Shown here one piece after another: positions 1 through 12,662 of a DNA stretch of 64,000 bases (its first letter is position 1; each line of letters opens with the position of its first letter). This stretch comes from Stomorhina lunata. Lineage: Eukaryota; Arthropoda; Insecta; Diptera; Rhiniidae. The stretch is from the NCBI GenBank assembly GCA_933228675.1, contig OW121743.1:59266081-59330080 (forward strand), in the 5' to 3' direction. The notes beneath the pieces were generated by a model. That model was not told the DNA's origin. It did no database searches and saw only the letters and a list, made by a program, of their open reading frames with translations. The position numbers were made by a program, and so were the translations under genes.

Positions 1-1345
1 TGTATTGAAAATGAACGAAATCGGTTCACATTTAGTTAGAGCCCCCATATAACCCCGATCCGGGAAACATATGATTGCTGATAAATTGAATACAATTGTT
101 ATAGCTATAACGACTTAATTTAGAAAAGAGAAGTTTTATGTAGCTATAGGTCAGTATATCAAATTTTATAGGAATCAGTCCATATTTGACTATAGCTTTC
201 ATATAAAAAACACTCCCGGAAACCAAAAAAAAAAATGTAGCAAAGGCCAGTTAAAAGCTAATAAATTTTCGATATCTTCAAAAAGTTGTGTATTGAAAAT
301 GAACAAAATCGGTTCACATTTAGTTAGAGCCCCCATATAACCCCGATCCGGGAAACATATGATTGCTGATAAATTGAATACAATTGTGATAGCTATGATG
401 ACTAAATTTAGAAAAGAGATGTTTTATGTAACTATTGGTCAGTATATCAAATTTTATAGGAATCGGTCCATATTTGACTATAGCTTTCATATAAAAAACA
501 ATAATAAACTCTATATAAAAACCAGCCAGTATGTAAAATTTTGTTACAATCGGTAAACATTTGGCTATAATTTTGATATATATAACATATCCTTTTTATT
601 TTAGGAACTCCTAACAAAATATATGGACCTGTCGTATTACTATCAGCATGTTTATCCTAACTAAATATTAAGCTAAACGAAAAGCATTTAACTACTTATT
701 AATGTAAAACCATACCAGGTTACGGTACCGAATTTTGTTCAAAGTAAACACTAAGGAAACCACTTACATACTTTTAAATGTTGAACTATAAAGCTCCTGC
801 AACCAATCGATTTAGCAATGTCCTTCCGTTGGTCTGGATGAACGACGACTCTATTATATATGGTACCTCCCATAGGTCCCACTTACTGGAATTGATATAT
901 TGGCCACAAATATCAATATTTTTTTTATGAAATTTAAACTAAATAATGCTTATGTAAACCAAAATGACTGTACCAAAAATCGGTTCACATTTTAACATAG
1001 CTCCCATATAAACTCTTCTGTCAAAACGCACTAAATGAGACAAAAATCTCTAAAAACGCTCATAAATCTGAAGATAATGAGAATTTTGAGTTTGTTTTTC
1101 GCATACCTAATTTTTGTATAAACTGTAATAAATTTGCTAAATTTCAAGATAATTGGTCCACATTTGACCCTAGCCCCCATATAAGTCAAAATGACAAAAC
1201 CAGCTTAAATATATAAGTTTTGAGAAAATGTTTGCATGATGGCAAAATTTAGCAAATATTTGTCTTTTACAGGAAATATAATACCTTTGACCTTAGTGGT
1301 GAAGGGTATCGTATGGTCGGGCTTGGCCGACTATAGCACTTTCTT
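1..1345. repeat. Interspersed repeat family A, with a tandem pair
   Basis: The first ~230 bases recur almost unchanged from about 289, so the left end is a tandem pair with a period near 288 bp. The text (blocks such as 'cccccatataaccccgat' and 'accgattt'-type motifs, ending 'gcactttcttacttgtt' near 1350) recurs in inverse orientation at 18071-18702 and in the same orientation at 23250-23985. This marks a dispersed fly repeat. Short reading frames in it are not conserved, so I see no gene. Confidence 0.7.
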
Positions 1346-1875
1346 ACTTGTTTTTGATGTGATTTTATTAAGGTTTATTATTTAATTTTCCTCCTCTCAC
1401 ACTCACCATCACTCCTCCAGCCCCTTCTAGACGGAATGAATATTTTTATTTATTTTAGCGTTTTCTGATTTCTTGAATTTTATTAAGTACAAAATTTTCT
1501 TAAACTCGTGTGTGAGAGAGTTATTTTTCTTCTTTAGATATGAATTTTATGAAAATTAAATGATTTTTGTTGCTGTTTTATTGCTATTGTTTGTTGTTGT
1601 TGTTGCTGCAGCAGTTGCTGCTGCTGGTGTAATTGAACTTAGGAAAATGTTTTTTTTTTTGTATGTGGTTAAAAGTTGCCTGTATATATAAATTTTAATT
1701 TAATGGAATAAATGAAATTCAAAATGTGGTTTAATATACTACAGACATATTTTATAAGTAAAATGAATCATGGGTTTAGAAATTAGAATCGCAAATTATT
1801 AACAAGTTAGATTTTTTAGGTTAATTAGCCCTAGTTTTCGAGTTATAGCGTTTTTTTTTTAAATAAAGGGGTTGA
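1346..1875. other. Non-genic AT-rich stretch with CTG/TTG microsatellite
   Basis: No supported gene. A TTG/CTG-type trinucleotide run lies at about 1588-1632. It would read as poly-Gln on the minus strand, but no flanking coding signal accompanies it. Confidence 0.6.
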
Positions 1876-2197
1876 GCAATAAATATTCGCGTAACTCGAA
1901 AACAGTTTATTTTCTTGAACTAAGTAAAAAAACCGAAATTCGGCAACAAAATTATCTTTCCTACATATTTTTTAAATCCTTCGTTTTGGAAATCAATTTT
2001 TTTGTTTGCAAAAAAAAATATTTTTTTTTTTGAAAAATCACAAACAAAATCAAACAATTTTTTTTGCCAGCAAAAAAATTTATTTCCAAAACAATATTTA
2101 AAAAAATAATTAGTGTTCCTGAAAGATAGTTTTGTTGCCAAATTTCGATTTTTTTACTTAGTTCAAGAAAATAAACAGTTTTCGAGTTACGTGAATA
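1876..2197. mobile_element. Hairpin (foldback) MITE
   Basis: The stretch from about 1876 to 1960 is repeated as its reverse complement at about 2120-2197 (left 'cgcgtaactcgaaaacagtt', right 'aacagttttcgagttacgtg'). The arms are over 70 bp with few mismatches, and the spacer is itself partly self-complementary. The minus-strand reading frame here is a by-product of the palindrome. The superfamily is not recognised. Confidence 0.7.
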
Positions 2198-2238
2198 AAC
2201 CAGAGCTAACCTAAAAAAACGGTTAGCTCTGGTTTATT
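2194..2238. repeat. Short perfect hairpin
   Basis: The sequence 'aataaaccagagctaacc' is followed after a short A-rich loop by 'ggttagctctggtttatt'. This gives an 18-bp stem with a loop of about 9 bases. It abuts the larger hairpin element. Confidence 0.75.
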
Positions 2239-2582
2239 CGATACTCGAATTATCTTACCCACTAGGTCTACCTTTTGTCAGTAAAAAAAGTTGTCCAAAT
2301 CGAGCACAGTGTAATTAGATAAATTAAAAGAAAAATTTTACTAAAAATTAACCCCCTAATTCATAAACGAAAACTATAGCTATGACAAGCTTGTAATTCA
2401 AATTTTTCATACAAAATTCCTACTTTTAATTCGGTAATGAATTATTGGGTTAATTTTTCACCTAAAATAAAATTTTTCACTAAAGAAAATGTTTTCCACA
2501 AATAAAATTTTCACCAAAAATTAAATTTTTCACTAAAAATTTTTAATTTTAAAAGGAGATTTCCTCAAAAAAAAAATAATTA
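2239..2582. other. AT-rich stretch, no gene seen
   Basis: Homopolymer-rich sequence with imperfect 'aaaatttttcacta' repeats that grade into the following minisatellite. No gene or element ends are seen. Confidence 0.5.
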
Positions 2583-3003
2583 AAATTTTAAAAAATTTAC
2601 TTTTTATAGGAAATTTTTCAAAAATTTACTTTTTATAGGAAATTTTTCAAAAATTTACTTTTTATAGGAAATTTTTCAAAAATTTACTTTTTTTAGGAAA
2701 TTTTTCAAAAATTTACTTTTTTTAGGAAATTTTTCAAAAATTTACTTTTTATAGGAAATTTTTCAAAAATTTACTTTTTATAGGAAATTTTTCATAAATT
2801 TTCTTTTTATAGGAAATTTTTCAAAAATTTACTTTTTATAGGAAATTTTTCAAAAATTTACTTTTTATAAGAAATTTTACAAAAATTTACTTTTTATAGG
2901 AAATTTTACAAAAATTTTTCAAAAAATTACTTTTTATAAGGAAATTTTTCAAAAATTTACTTTTTATAGGAAATTTTTTAAAAATTTACTTTTTATAGGA
3001 ATT
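2583..3003. repeat. 29-bp minisatellite array (family S), about 14 copies
   Basis: Tandem units of 29 bp made of a GGAAATTTTTC block, an AAAAATTTAC block and TTTTTATA, with occasional single-base variants and one irregular unit near 2900. The array ends about 45 bp before the foldback element that starts at 3056. Confidence 0.9.
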
Positions 3004-3269
3004 TTTCTATGAAAAATATTTGAAACAAAATTTTTCGTTTTATTTGTTTTAAAAGCAGGGACTGAAAATAACGGGTATTTTTGAATTTTTAAATCAAAAA
3101 AGCAAGCATTAAACTTTATCTGTTCTAAAATTCAATAACACAGTTTTGATTCGTTTGACTTAAATTTTAATTTTATCGTAAGCCTTTTATTTTTTCGATT
3201 TTTATTTTTTTGGTTAGAAATAACAGTTATTTTGTGACTTTTATTATTTTAGGCAAAAATAACAGTTAT

Positions 3270-3705
3270 TTTTGCTTTATATTTTATCGCTCAAATTATA
3301 CCGGGTATTTTTGATTTATATTTTTTTGCTCAATTTATACCTGGTATTTTTGATTTATATTATATCGCTCAAAATATACCGGGTATTTTTGATTTATATT
3401 TTATTACTCAATTCATACCGGGTATTTTTGATTTATATTATATCGCTCAATTATAACGGGTATTTCTGATTTATATTATATCGCTCAAATTATACCGGGT
3501 ATTTTTGATTTATATTATATCGCTCAAATTTAACCGGGTATTTTTGATTTATATTATATCGCTCAAATTATACCGGATATTTTTGATTTATATTATATCG
3601 CTCAAATTATACCGGGTATTTTTTATTTCTATTTTATCGCTCAATTCATACCGGGTAAGTTTGATTTTTATTATATCGCTCAATATTGGACGGTTATTTT
3701 GATAT
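3270..3705 (+). repeat. 39-bp tandem repeat, left arm of foldback
   Basis: About 11 units containing ATACCGGGTATTTTTGATTT and ending in TTATATCGCTCAA. It is mirrored by the block at 5457-5890. The order of variant units matches the other arm almost unit for unit, with only a few differences. Confidence 0.85.
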
Positions 3706-3839
3706 AATATTATATCAAGCAATGACTGCTTTTTATTTTGTGATTCAAATTTTTTTAAGCAATTTCTGAGCGATATCTTTTAAAATTGATTTTTTAGAGC
3801 AGAAATTTGATTTTTCTATATAAAAATCGGAAATTTTGA

Positions 3840-5340
3840 TAAAAACAGGAAAACTTATAAATTTCCCATCAAAAAGGGAAATTTGGAAAATTTCCCATAA
3901 AAATGGAAATTTGGAAAATTTCCCATAAAAATGGAAATTTTTAAAATTTCCCATAAAATTGGTAAATTTTTAAAATATTCCTTAAAAATGGTAAATTTTG
4001 AAAATTTCCCATAAAAATGGTAAATTTTGAAAATTTCCCATAAAAATGGTAAATTTTGAAAATTTCTTATAAAAATGGGAAATTTTGAAAATTTTCCATA
4101 AAAATAGGAAATTTTTAAAATTTCCCATAAAAATGGAAAATTTTGAAAATGTTCTCATTAAAATGGTAAATTTTGAAAATTTCCCATCAAAATGATAAAT
4201 TATGAAAATTTCCCATTAAAATGGTAAATTTTGAAATTTTCTCATAAAAATGGTAAATTTTGAAAATTTCCCATAAAAATGGTAAATTTTGAAAATTTCC
4301 CATAAAAATGGCAAAATTTGAAAATTTCCCATAAAAATGGGAAATTTTGAAAATTCCCCATAACAATGGTAAATCTTGAAAATTCCCCATAACAATGGTT
4401 ATGGGGAATTTTCCAACTTATATTTCCCATATAAGTGGAAAATTTTGAAAATTTCCCGAAAAAATTGTAAATTTTAAAATTTCCCATTAGAAGGGAAATT
4501 TTAAAAATTTCCCATAAAATTGTGAAATTTTGAAAATTTCCCATAAAATTGGGAAAATTTGAAAATTATCCATATAAATGTGAAATTTTGAAAATTTCCC
4601 ATAAAAATGAGAAAATTTGAAAATTGTCCATAAAAATAAGAAATTTTGAAAATTTACTTCCCTTAAGAATGGGAAATTTTAAAAATTTTCCATATTTATA
4701 AAAAAAAATTTTACGGGAAATTTTCAAAATTTCCCATTTTTATGGGAAATTTTCAAAATTTCCCGTTTTTATGGGAAATTTTCAAAATTTCCCGTTTTTA
4801 TGGGAAATTTTCAAAATTTTCCGTTTTTATGGGATATTTTCAAAATTTTCCTTGTTTATGGGAAATTTTCAAAATTTCACATTTATATGGATAATTTTCA
4901 AATATGGGAAATTTTGAAAATTTCCCATAAAAACGGGAAATTTTGAAAATTTCCCATTTTTAAGGGATATTTTCAAAATTTCCCATTTTTAAGGGAAATT
5001 TTCAAAATTTCCCATTTTTAAGGGAAATTTTCAAAATTTCACATTTTTAAGGGGAATTTTCAAAAATTTTAATTTTTATGGGAAATTTTCAAAAATTTTC
5101 ATTTTTATGGGAAATTTTCAAAAATTTTCATTTTAATGGGAAATTTTCAATATTTACCATTTTTATGGGAAATACTCAAAATTTCCCATTTTTATAGAAA
5201 ATTTTCAAAATTTACCATTTCTTCGGGAAATTTTCAAAATTTAACATTTTTCGGGAAATTTTTCTAATTTCCCATTTTTATGGGAAATTTACAAAATTTA
5301 CCATATTTATGGGAAATTTTCAAAATTTTCGATTTTTATA
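3840..5340. repeat. 29-bp minisatellite core of foldback (family S variant)
   Basis: Degenerate units of about 29 bp such as GGTAAATTTTGAAAATTTCC followed by CATAAAAAT. The left half (to about 4700) is in one orientation and the right half in the other. It clearly belongs to the same family as the free-standing arrays but is more diverged between units. Confidence 0.8.
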
Positions 5341-5456
5341 TAGAAAAATCAAATTTCTGCTCTAAAAAATCAATTTTAAAAGATATCGCTCAGAAATTGC
5401 TTAAAAAAATTTGAATCACAAAATAAAAAGCAGTCATTGCTTGATATAATATTATA

Positions 5457-5890
5457 TCAAAATAACCGTCCAATATTGAGCGATATAATAAAAATCAAAC
5501 TTACCCGGTATGAATTGAGCGATAAAATAGAAATAAAAAATATCCGGTATAATTTGAGCGATATAATATAAATCAAAAATATCCGGTATAATTTGAGCGA
5601 TATAATATAAATCAAAAATACCCGGTTTAATTTGAGCGATATAATATACATCAAAAATACCCGGTATAATTTGAGCGATATAATATAAATCAGAAATACC
5701 CGTTATAATTGAGCGATATAATATAAATCAAAAATACCCGGTATGAATTGAGCAATAAAATATAAATCAAAAATACCCGGTATACTTTGAGCGGTATAAT
5801 ATAAATCAAAAATAACCGGTATAAATTGAGCAAAAAAATATAAATCAAAAATACCCGGTATAATTTGAGCGATAAAAAATAAAGCAAATA
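5457..5890 (-). repeat. 39-bp tandem repeat, right arm of foldback
   Basis: Inverted copy of the block at 3270-3705, carrying AAATCAAAAATACCCGGTAT units. Minus-strand reading frames mirror those of the left arm with only a few residue changes. Confidence 0.85.
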
Positions 5891-6042
5891 TAACTGTTAT
5901 TTTTGCCTGAAATAATAAAAGGCACAAAATAACTTTTATTTCTGATCAAAAAAATATAAATCAAAAAGTAACTGTTATTTTCTGAGTTTTATTATAAAAG
6001 TCATAACCGTTACAGTCCCTGTTTAAAAGTGAATACATTTAA

Positions 6043-6161
6043 AGTCCCATACATTTTTCAATTCAAGAGTAAACATTTTTTTATACAAAACTAAAAATTT
6101 AAATTTTATTTGTTTTGAAATCAGTTTAATTAATTTTTTGAATTGAAAAATGTATGGGACT
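6043..6161. repeat. Short inverted repeat
   Basis: AGTCCCATACATTTTTCAAT at the left is matched by ATTGAAAAATGTATGGGACT at the right, with about 75 bp between. It directly follows the foldback element. It may be a small MITE, but no target duplication was established. Confidence 0.6.
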
Positions 6162-7030
6162 ACATTTTTCAATTCAAAAAATTAATATTTTAAAATGTTT
6201 GTATTGAAAGTGGCATAAGTCCATTCAACCCACTAAAAAACGCATTTTCAAATGGTTTTTATTCATTTATTTTTCTGAAAGAAAAAATTTGATAGGTTCT
6301 GATCAAAACTTAAGATTTAATTTATTAAAATTGGTCACCTATTTTTTTAAAAACCCTAAAACGCAAAACCCTTTATATCTCAATTTAAAAAAAATGGACT
6401 TAATCCACTTTCAAAATAAGGTCTTCATATGCATTGTGATGAAACTAGGAAAAAAGGTTGAGAAGGAATGATCTTACAACGTTGAAATTTTGCATACTTG
6501 TTCAGTTTTATATAGATAAGAGAAATTCAAAACAATTTCGAAATCCGTTGACTACTTGGGATACCAGTCTAGAACCCCATTTTTCATCTATTTTTCTTCT
6601 CAATGTACAATCAGCGATTCTCAACAGAATTTGATGAAATTCGTCACACGTCTATTAGTTGAAAAGAGCTCTACTAAATTTGGTTGAAATCCGTCGACTC
6701 TTAGGGACACCTAATCATAAATGCAATTTGATTATAAAGTAAAGAAAATTTTGAACTTTGTTCTGCGATCGGTAAATTTCGATGAAAACCGAGCCAACTT
6801 AGTTTTTGTCGAAAGAAAAGTACCTACATAGTTTTGATTTCTCATTTAAAAATGTAGATATCTATGAATCGATAAAGCCAAAATTAAAATTTATAGAGAT
6901 CTTAAAGTAACCGGTTACTTTGCTTTTTTTAGAAAACAAAGTAACGATTTTAGATTTTATTATTTTTTCACAAAAACTGTGAAATGAAGCCCTCAATTGG
7001 AGGTTTAATTAAGGAATTTTTAACGACTTA
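6162..7030. other. Unclassified, probably old transposon sequence
   Basis: No gene. A 60-residue open frame at 6289-6471 is low complexity and unsupported. Phrases such as 'gttgaaatccgtcgactc' look repeat-like, but I cannot assign a family. Confidence 0.4.
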
Positions 7031-8651
7031 AGATGTAATGGGATGCAGTTGTTGCCTGGCGTATCCAGCTACCAGGTTAGAACTGTATCCAATTCCTGCT
7101 CCAATTCCTGGTTGAAGATGCGGTAGAAAACCCATGTGAAGTTCTAGGTCAGGGCTAATGTGAGAGGGAGTTATCTTGGATCCATTCCAACGTATTTGAA
7201 AACAACAGGATATATGTATATGACATTTTTGCTTAAATTGGATATTTTCATGTTTTTTGTCATTAAATCACTACTAGTCGATAGATTTTAATAGTATAAG
7301 GGTTATATTATTTGGAATAATCATAGTTCTGCGATTTTCAAGAAATTATGGTAAGTTTTTATCATTTCAAATTTTTGATGAACTTTTAAGAAATAAATTT
7401 TTTTTTAATTTTTCCAAAGAAAAAATATTTTCGGTATTGCAATGTAAATAACTTCAAAACCGTTGGTTATATAAAAAACTTGTATAAGCACGACTTTAGG
7501 GCAATTTTGTTCCTAACTCACTAATGTGTATCTCAATAAAATTGGGTAAGACGTTTTCAGTATATGGTAATATAACCGGGACAATCTCTTTAAAAATCCC
7601 AAATTAAAATATTAAAAAAATCGATGAGAACAATTTTCGATTGTTTTTGTATTAAAGGAACCATAACGCATAAAAAATAGTTGAACTATGGTAAGTTTTT
7701 GCCATTTTAAATTTTATGAATTTTTAAAAAATAAAAATTTTTTGATTTCGCAAAAAAAAAACTTTTTTTTTTTAATTACAATGTAAATAACTCTAAACCC
7801 GTTGATCACTCAAAAATCATGTGTTAGCTCGACTAATGAGTAATTTTGTTCTTAATCTATTAATGTATTTTTCATTAAAATTGGTTAAGTAGTTTTTAAT
7901 ATATGGTATTATAACTAGGACAACCTCTTCAAAAATCCTATTTATTTAATAAATTCAAAAAATAGAATAAAAAATTTAGGTGGTTTTTGTATTTAGGGGG
8001 CCATCGAATATTACAAATTTGTTGAACTTAAATGTAATTTTAGCTGTTGGCCAGTGTAATAGGATTTATATGATTTTTTTTTTTTTTTTTTTGCTAAAAT
8101 TTGGTATTTTTAGGGTTTTCGTAATAAAATCAGTACTAATCAATTGATTTTCATAGTATACGTCTAATATTATTTGGAATATTCAAAATCTTACGATTTT
8201 CGAAAAATTATGGTAAGTTTTTGACATTTTAAATATTTTATGAATTTTTAAAAAATAAAAAATTTTTGATTTTGCAAAAAAAAAAATGTTTTTTTTTTTT
8301 GAATTGCAATGTAAATAACTCCAAAACCGTTGATCACTCAAAAATCATGTGTTAGCTCGACTAATGGGTAATTTTGTTCTTAATCTATTAATGTATTTTT
8401 CATTAAAATTGGTTAAGTAGTTTTCAATATATGGTATTATAACTAGGACAACCCCTTTAAAAATCCCAAATTTTAGAAAAAAAAAATGATGAAAATAAAG
8501 TTTTCGGTTTTTTTTTTGTTTTCTTGTAAATATCTTATATATTTGTTGGTTACCTTATCAGGTAGACTTTTTAGCTGTTAAAACAATCATAAACTTAAAA
8601 CAGCCTTCTGTGCCAATACTTATGTTTGGCACTGTACATACAAATGTATAG
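7031..8651 (+). repeat. Duplicated ~1.5-kb repeat, copy 1
   Basis: Starts 'gatgcagttgttgcctggcg' and ends 'tttggcactgtacatacaaa'. The same start, end and interior recur at 10050-11561. Inside are two to three copies of a ~0.35-0.5-kb monomer with 'ttatggtaagtttttg', 'ccaaaaccgttgatcac' and 'ggttaagtagtttt' landmarks, which also form the inverse array at 12230-16480. No intact gene. Confidence 0.85.
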
Positions 8652-8799
8652 TACCTGGTAGACCAAGCCTTGCTCGGAGCTTTATGATAAGCATTTTGAG
8701 GAAAATTTTAAAGTTTTTATATATTTTATATTATAAAGTGCTAAAATAAATTTAGAGGAAAGACATTGTATAAATATTCAGTTAATTTTGAATTATTTG

Positions 8800-9345
8800 A
8801 TTTATTTTGTCCGACCAACACATAGTTTGCATAGTTTACAGTTTAACTCATTTTGAATAATTTTGGAAATTATTCATATCAACAGAAACCTCTGTCGACT
8901 CATGCGCAACAACTTTGCTAAAGATTATAGTCTGATCAAATGCACAGTTTACGATTTAATTCATTTTGAGTAGTTTTCTGTGGCGCCACCTGTCGGACTT
9001 TGCTTATTCCAATTCATAAACCTTCTTCGGCTTATCAGTAACAACTTTGCTGAAGATTATAGCATGATTAAATGTACAGCATACGATTAAATTGACTTTG
9101 AGTAAATTTCAGTAGCGCCACCTGTCGAAATTTCTTCATACCAACTAAGAAACCTTCGTCGGCTCATGTGCAACAACTTTGCTAAAGATTGTAGCATGAT
9201 TAAATGTACAGATTACGATTAAGTTGACTTTGAGTAAGTTTCTGTAGCGCCACCTGTCGGAAATTAGTCTTATCAACTTTAAAACCTTCGCCGGCTTATC
9301 CGCAACATCTTCGCTAAAGAGCACAATCAAATTCACAGTTTACTA
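8800..9345. repeat. ~132-bp tandem repeat, about four copies
   Basis: The landmark 'caacaactttgctaaagat' recurs near 8907, 9040, 9172 and (diverged) 9303, a spacing of about 132 bp. Each unit also contains 'gcgccacctgtcgg'. The 63-residue minus frame across it is a repeat artefact. Confidence 0.85.
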
Positions 9346-9986
9346 TTCTATAAAGAACATACATACAGACAAACATTCATTTGTTTAAAATAATACTAAT
9401 TTTTCCCCCTTTTTATTCCCTAATTTCTAAAAGTTCCATATGTATATTTGGTACTTTTTTGGTGCCAATTGAATTCGGTACATTTTTTTAAAACGCATTT
9501 AACATAATGTATAATGTTAATATTCATATTACTTTGGAGATGTTAAGTTATCATTTTATCCCTTTTTTACCCATTTTGGCTACAAAATCAAAAAAGTACC
9601 AAATACGTGTTTCATGTTTTTTTTACATCTATTGATTGCAGTACCAAGTTTCTTTCTATATTCTTTAGTTTAAAATATAAGAGTGGGTTAAAAAGGTGCC
9701 AAAAAAACTATTTTCACCCTTTTTTACCCCCTATCGGACATAGTTTCTAAAAAGTACCAAACACCTGTCCGCTTATTTTCAAAGCTGTTTAAAACGTAAT
9801 TTTAATTTTGTTTCTATACCTATTACTTTAGGAGACATAGCGTTTTCGATTTTTTCCCCTTTTTACCCGTTTTTACCCTCTTAGAGGTAAAAGTTCCAAA
9901 AGTCCCTTCTTCTTCGACCTTTACATCAAAAAAGATACCCACTGTCCAAATTTTATCAAAATCGTTAGAGCGGTTTTCGAGATAGC

Positions 9987-10023
<37 letters not shown>

Positions 10024-10049
10024 TATTGCTCGTTTAAGAATATAAGATA
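9346..10049. other. Unclassified transposon-like stretch with (AT)n
   Basis: No gene. Repeated 'aaaagtaccaaa' phrases and a 'gagcggttttcgagatagcc' segment resemble transposon tails. An (AT)14 microsatellite lies at 9992-10019. Confidence 0.5.
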
Positions 10050-11561
10050 GGATGCAGTTGTTGCCTGGCGTATCCCGTTACCAGGTTGGAACTGTATCCA
10101 ATTCCTGCTCCAATTCCTGGTTGAAGATGCGGTAGAAAACCCATGTGAAGTTCTAGGTCAGGGCTAATGTGAGAGGGAGTTATCTTGGATCCATTCCAAC
10201 GTATTTGAAAACAACAGGATATATGTATATGACATTTTTGCTAAATTGGGTATTTTCATGTTTTTTGTCATTAAATCACTACTAGTCGATAGATTTTAAT
10301 AATATAAGGGTAATATTATTTGAAATAATCATAGTTCTGTGATTTTCAAGAAATTATGGTAAGTTTTTATCATTTCAAATTTTTTATGAACTTTTAAGAA
10401 ATAATTTTTTTTTTAATTTTTCCAAAGAAAAAATATTTTTGGTATTGCAATGTAAATAACTTCAAAACCGTTGGTTATATAAAAAACTTGTATAAGCACG
10501 ACTTTAGGGCAATTTTGTTCCTAACTCACTAATGTGTATCTCAATAAAATTGGGTAAGACGTTTTCAGTATATGGTAATATAACCGGGACAACCTCTTTA
10601 AAAATCAAAAATTAAAATATTAATATATTAATGAATTTTTAAAAAATAAAAATTTTTTGATTTCGCAAAAAAAAAACTTTTTTTTTTAAATTACAATGTA
10701 AATAACTCTAAAACCGTTGATCACTCAAAAATCATGTGTTAGCTCGACTAATGAGTAATTTTGTTCTTAATCTATTAATGTATTTTTCATTAAAATTGGT
10801 TAAGTAGTTTTCAATATATGGTATTATAACTAGGACAACCTCTTCAAAAATCCTATTTATTTAATAAATTCAAAAAATAGAATAAAAAATTTAGGTGGTT
10901 TTTGTATTTAGGGGACCATCGAATATTACAAATTTGTTGAACTTAAATGTAATTTTAGCTGTTGGCCAGTGTAATAGGATTTATATGAAATTTTTTTTTT
11001 GTTGCTAGAATTTGGTATTTTTAGGGTTTTCGTAATAAAATCAGTACTAATCAATTGATTTTCATAGTATACGTCTAATATTATTTGGAATATTCAAAAT
11101 CTTACGATTTTCGAAAAATTATGGTAAGTTTTTGACATTTTAAATATTTTATGAATTTTTAAAAAATAAAAAATTTTTGATTTTGCAAAAAAAAAAAATG
11201 TTTTTTTTTGAATTGCAATGTAAATAACTCCAAAACCGTTGATCACTCAAAAATCATGTGTTAGCTCGACTAATGGGTAATTTTGTTCTTAATCTATTAA
11301 TGTATTTTTCATTAAAATTGGTTAAGTAGTTTTCAATATATGGTATTATAACTAGGACAACCCCTTTAAAAATCCCAAATTTTAGAAAAAAAAAAAAATG
11401 ATGAAAATAAAGTTTTCGGTTTTTTTTTGTTTTCTTGTAAATAGCTTATATATTTGTTGGTTACCTTATCAGGTAGACTTTTTAGCTGTTAAAACAATCA
11501 TAAACTTAAAACAGCCTTCTGTGCCAATACTTATGTTTGGCACTGTACATACAAATGTATA
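10050..11561 (+). repeat. Duplicated ~1.5-kb repeat, copy 2
   Basis: Near-identical to 7031-8651 except for an internal deletion (sequence corresponding to about 7600-7720 is largely missing near 10620) and homopolymer length differences. Both copies end at the same 'ggcactgtacat' boundary. Confidence 0.85.
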
Positions 11562-12229
11562 TAAATCAATTTTATAGCAAAATGATTTAGGCTCACCGTC
11601 AATCTAGTCTAGCTTATATTGAAATTATATTATATCATAAATATGTTCACCATCAATCATTTGCCACTTATTGTCTAACCATAACAAAATTTTTAAATCT
11701 TATATGTTAATCTTTCAATTCTCGCCCCATAATAACGAAATAGTTATTCATTCAATTAACATTTAATTTATTATAAAATCATTGTTAGAGAGTATTTATT
11801 TCATTTCAAAAATTTTTTTAGTTATGAAAAAAAATTAAGTAGACGAAAACAAAAATAATAAGGAAATAAAAGAAAAATTAAAAAAATAACAATTGTTATT
11901 AAAACAAAAAAAAAAACTACAAAAAAAAAACCTCTGAAAAATTATAATATTAAACTGTAAATGTAAATGGTACGAATACGAGTACGAATATGTGAAATGT
12001 GAATAATAAAATTAAATAAAATAAAACTACAATAGAATATTAAATACTAAAATGTATCTACCCGTACCCGTACTCGTACTATTTTCAAAATAATATCACT
12101 GCCATTATTTATTTGACGACGATTTTGTTGTTTTTGTTATTTGTAGATATAAATAAAAGAAACCATATAAATTTTTGTGTTTTTTTATAGTTTTATATTA
12201 TTAATATTTATTATTTCTATAAAAAAAAT
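11562..12229. other. AT-rich stretch with a small inverted repeat
   Basis: No gene. 'tacgaatacgagtacg' near 11973 and 'cccgtactcgtact' near 12067 form a loose inverted pair. Otherwise it is A-rich simple sequence. Confidence 0.45.
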
Positions 12230-12662
12230 TGGAATTACACTGATCTACAGCTGAAATTATATTTAAGTTAAAGTATTTTGTTCATGGGATATGGTCCCCT
12301 TAGTACAAAAACGCCAAAAATTTTAAATTTTTTCATCGATTTTTTTTTTTTTTAATTGGGATTTTTGAAGAAGTTGTCTCAGTTATATTGCCATATATCG
12401 AAAACGATTTAACCAATTTTTTTGAGAAATACATCAAAGGATAAGGAACAAAAATGCCCTTAAGACGTGCTAACACAAGTTTTTTGTGTAAACAACGGTT
12501 TTAAAGTTATTAACAAAAAATTTTAGAAATTTTTTTTTTTTGCTAAATCAAAAAATTTTGATTTTTAAAAAATTCATAAAAAATTAAAAATGGAAAAAAA
12601 CTTACTATTGCTTTTCGGCTATCGTAAAGCTATATTATATTTCAAATAACATAATCCTTATA

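Larger units (their letters stand above)
3056..6021. mobile_element. Giant hAT-like foldback element with internal satellite
   Basis: The element begins CAGGGACTG and ends CAGTCCCTG. It is flanked by an exact 8-bp direct repeat TTTAAAAG (3048-3055 and 6022-6029), as expected for hAT-type target duplication. The two halves are reverse complements. From outside in they contain a 39-bp tandem repeat block, a unique ~130-bp palindromic segment with the GATATAATATTATATC motif, and a 29-bp minisatellite core that changes orientation near 4700. There is no transposase, so it is non-autonomous. The 13-residue-repeat reading frames at 3272-3702 and 5457-5887 arise because 39 is divisible by three. Confidence 0.85.

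Noticed and set aside
1588..1632. Poly-Gln coding exon on the minus strand
   Set aside because: An isolated TTG/CTG microsatellite without flanking coding sequence or splice signals.
3272..3702. Hydrophobic 13-residue-repeat open frames, mirrored at 5457-5887, as possible membrane peptides
   Set aside because: They are produced by a 39-bp tandem repeat whose length is a multiple of three. There is no start context, and they lie inside a non-coding foldback element.
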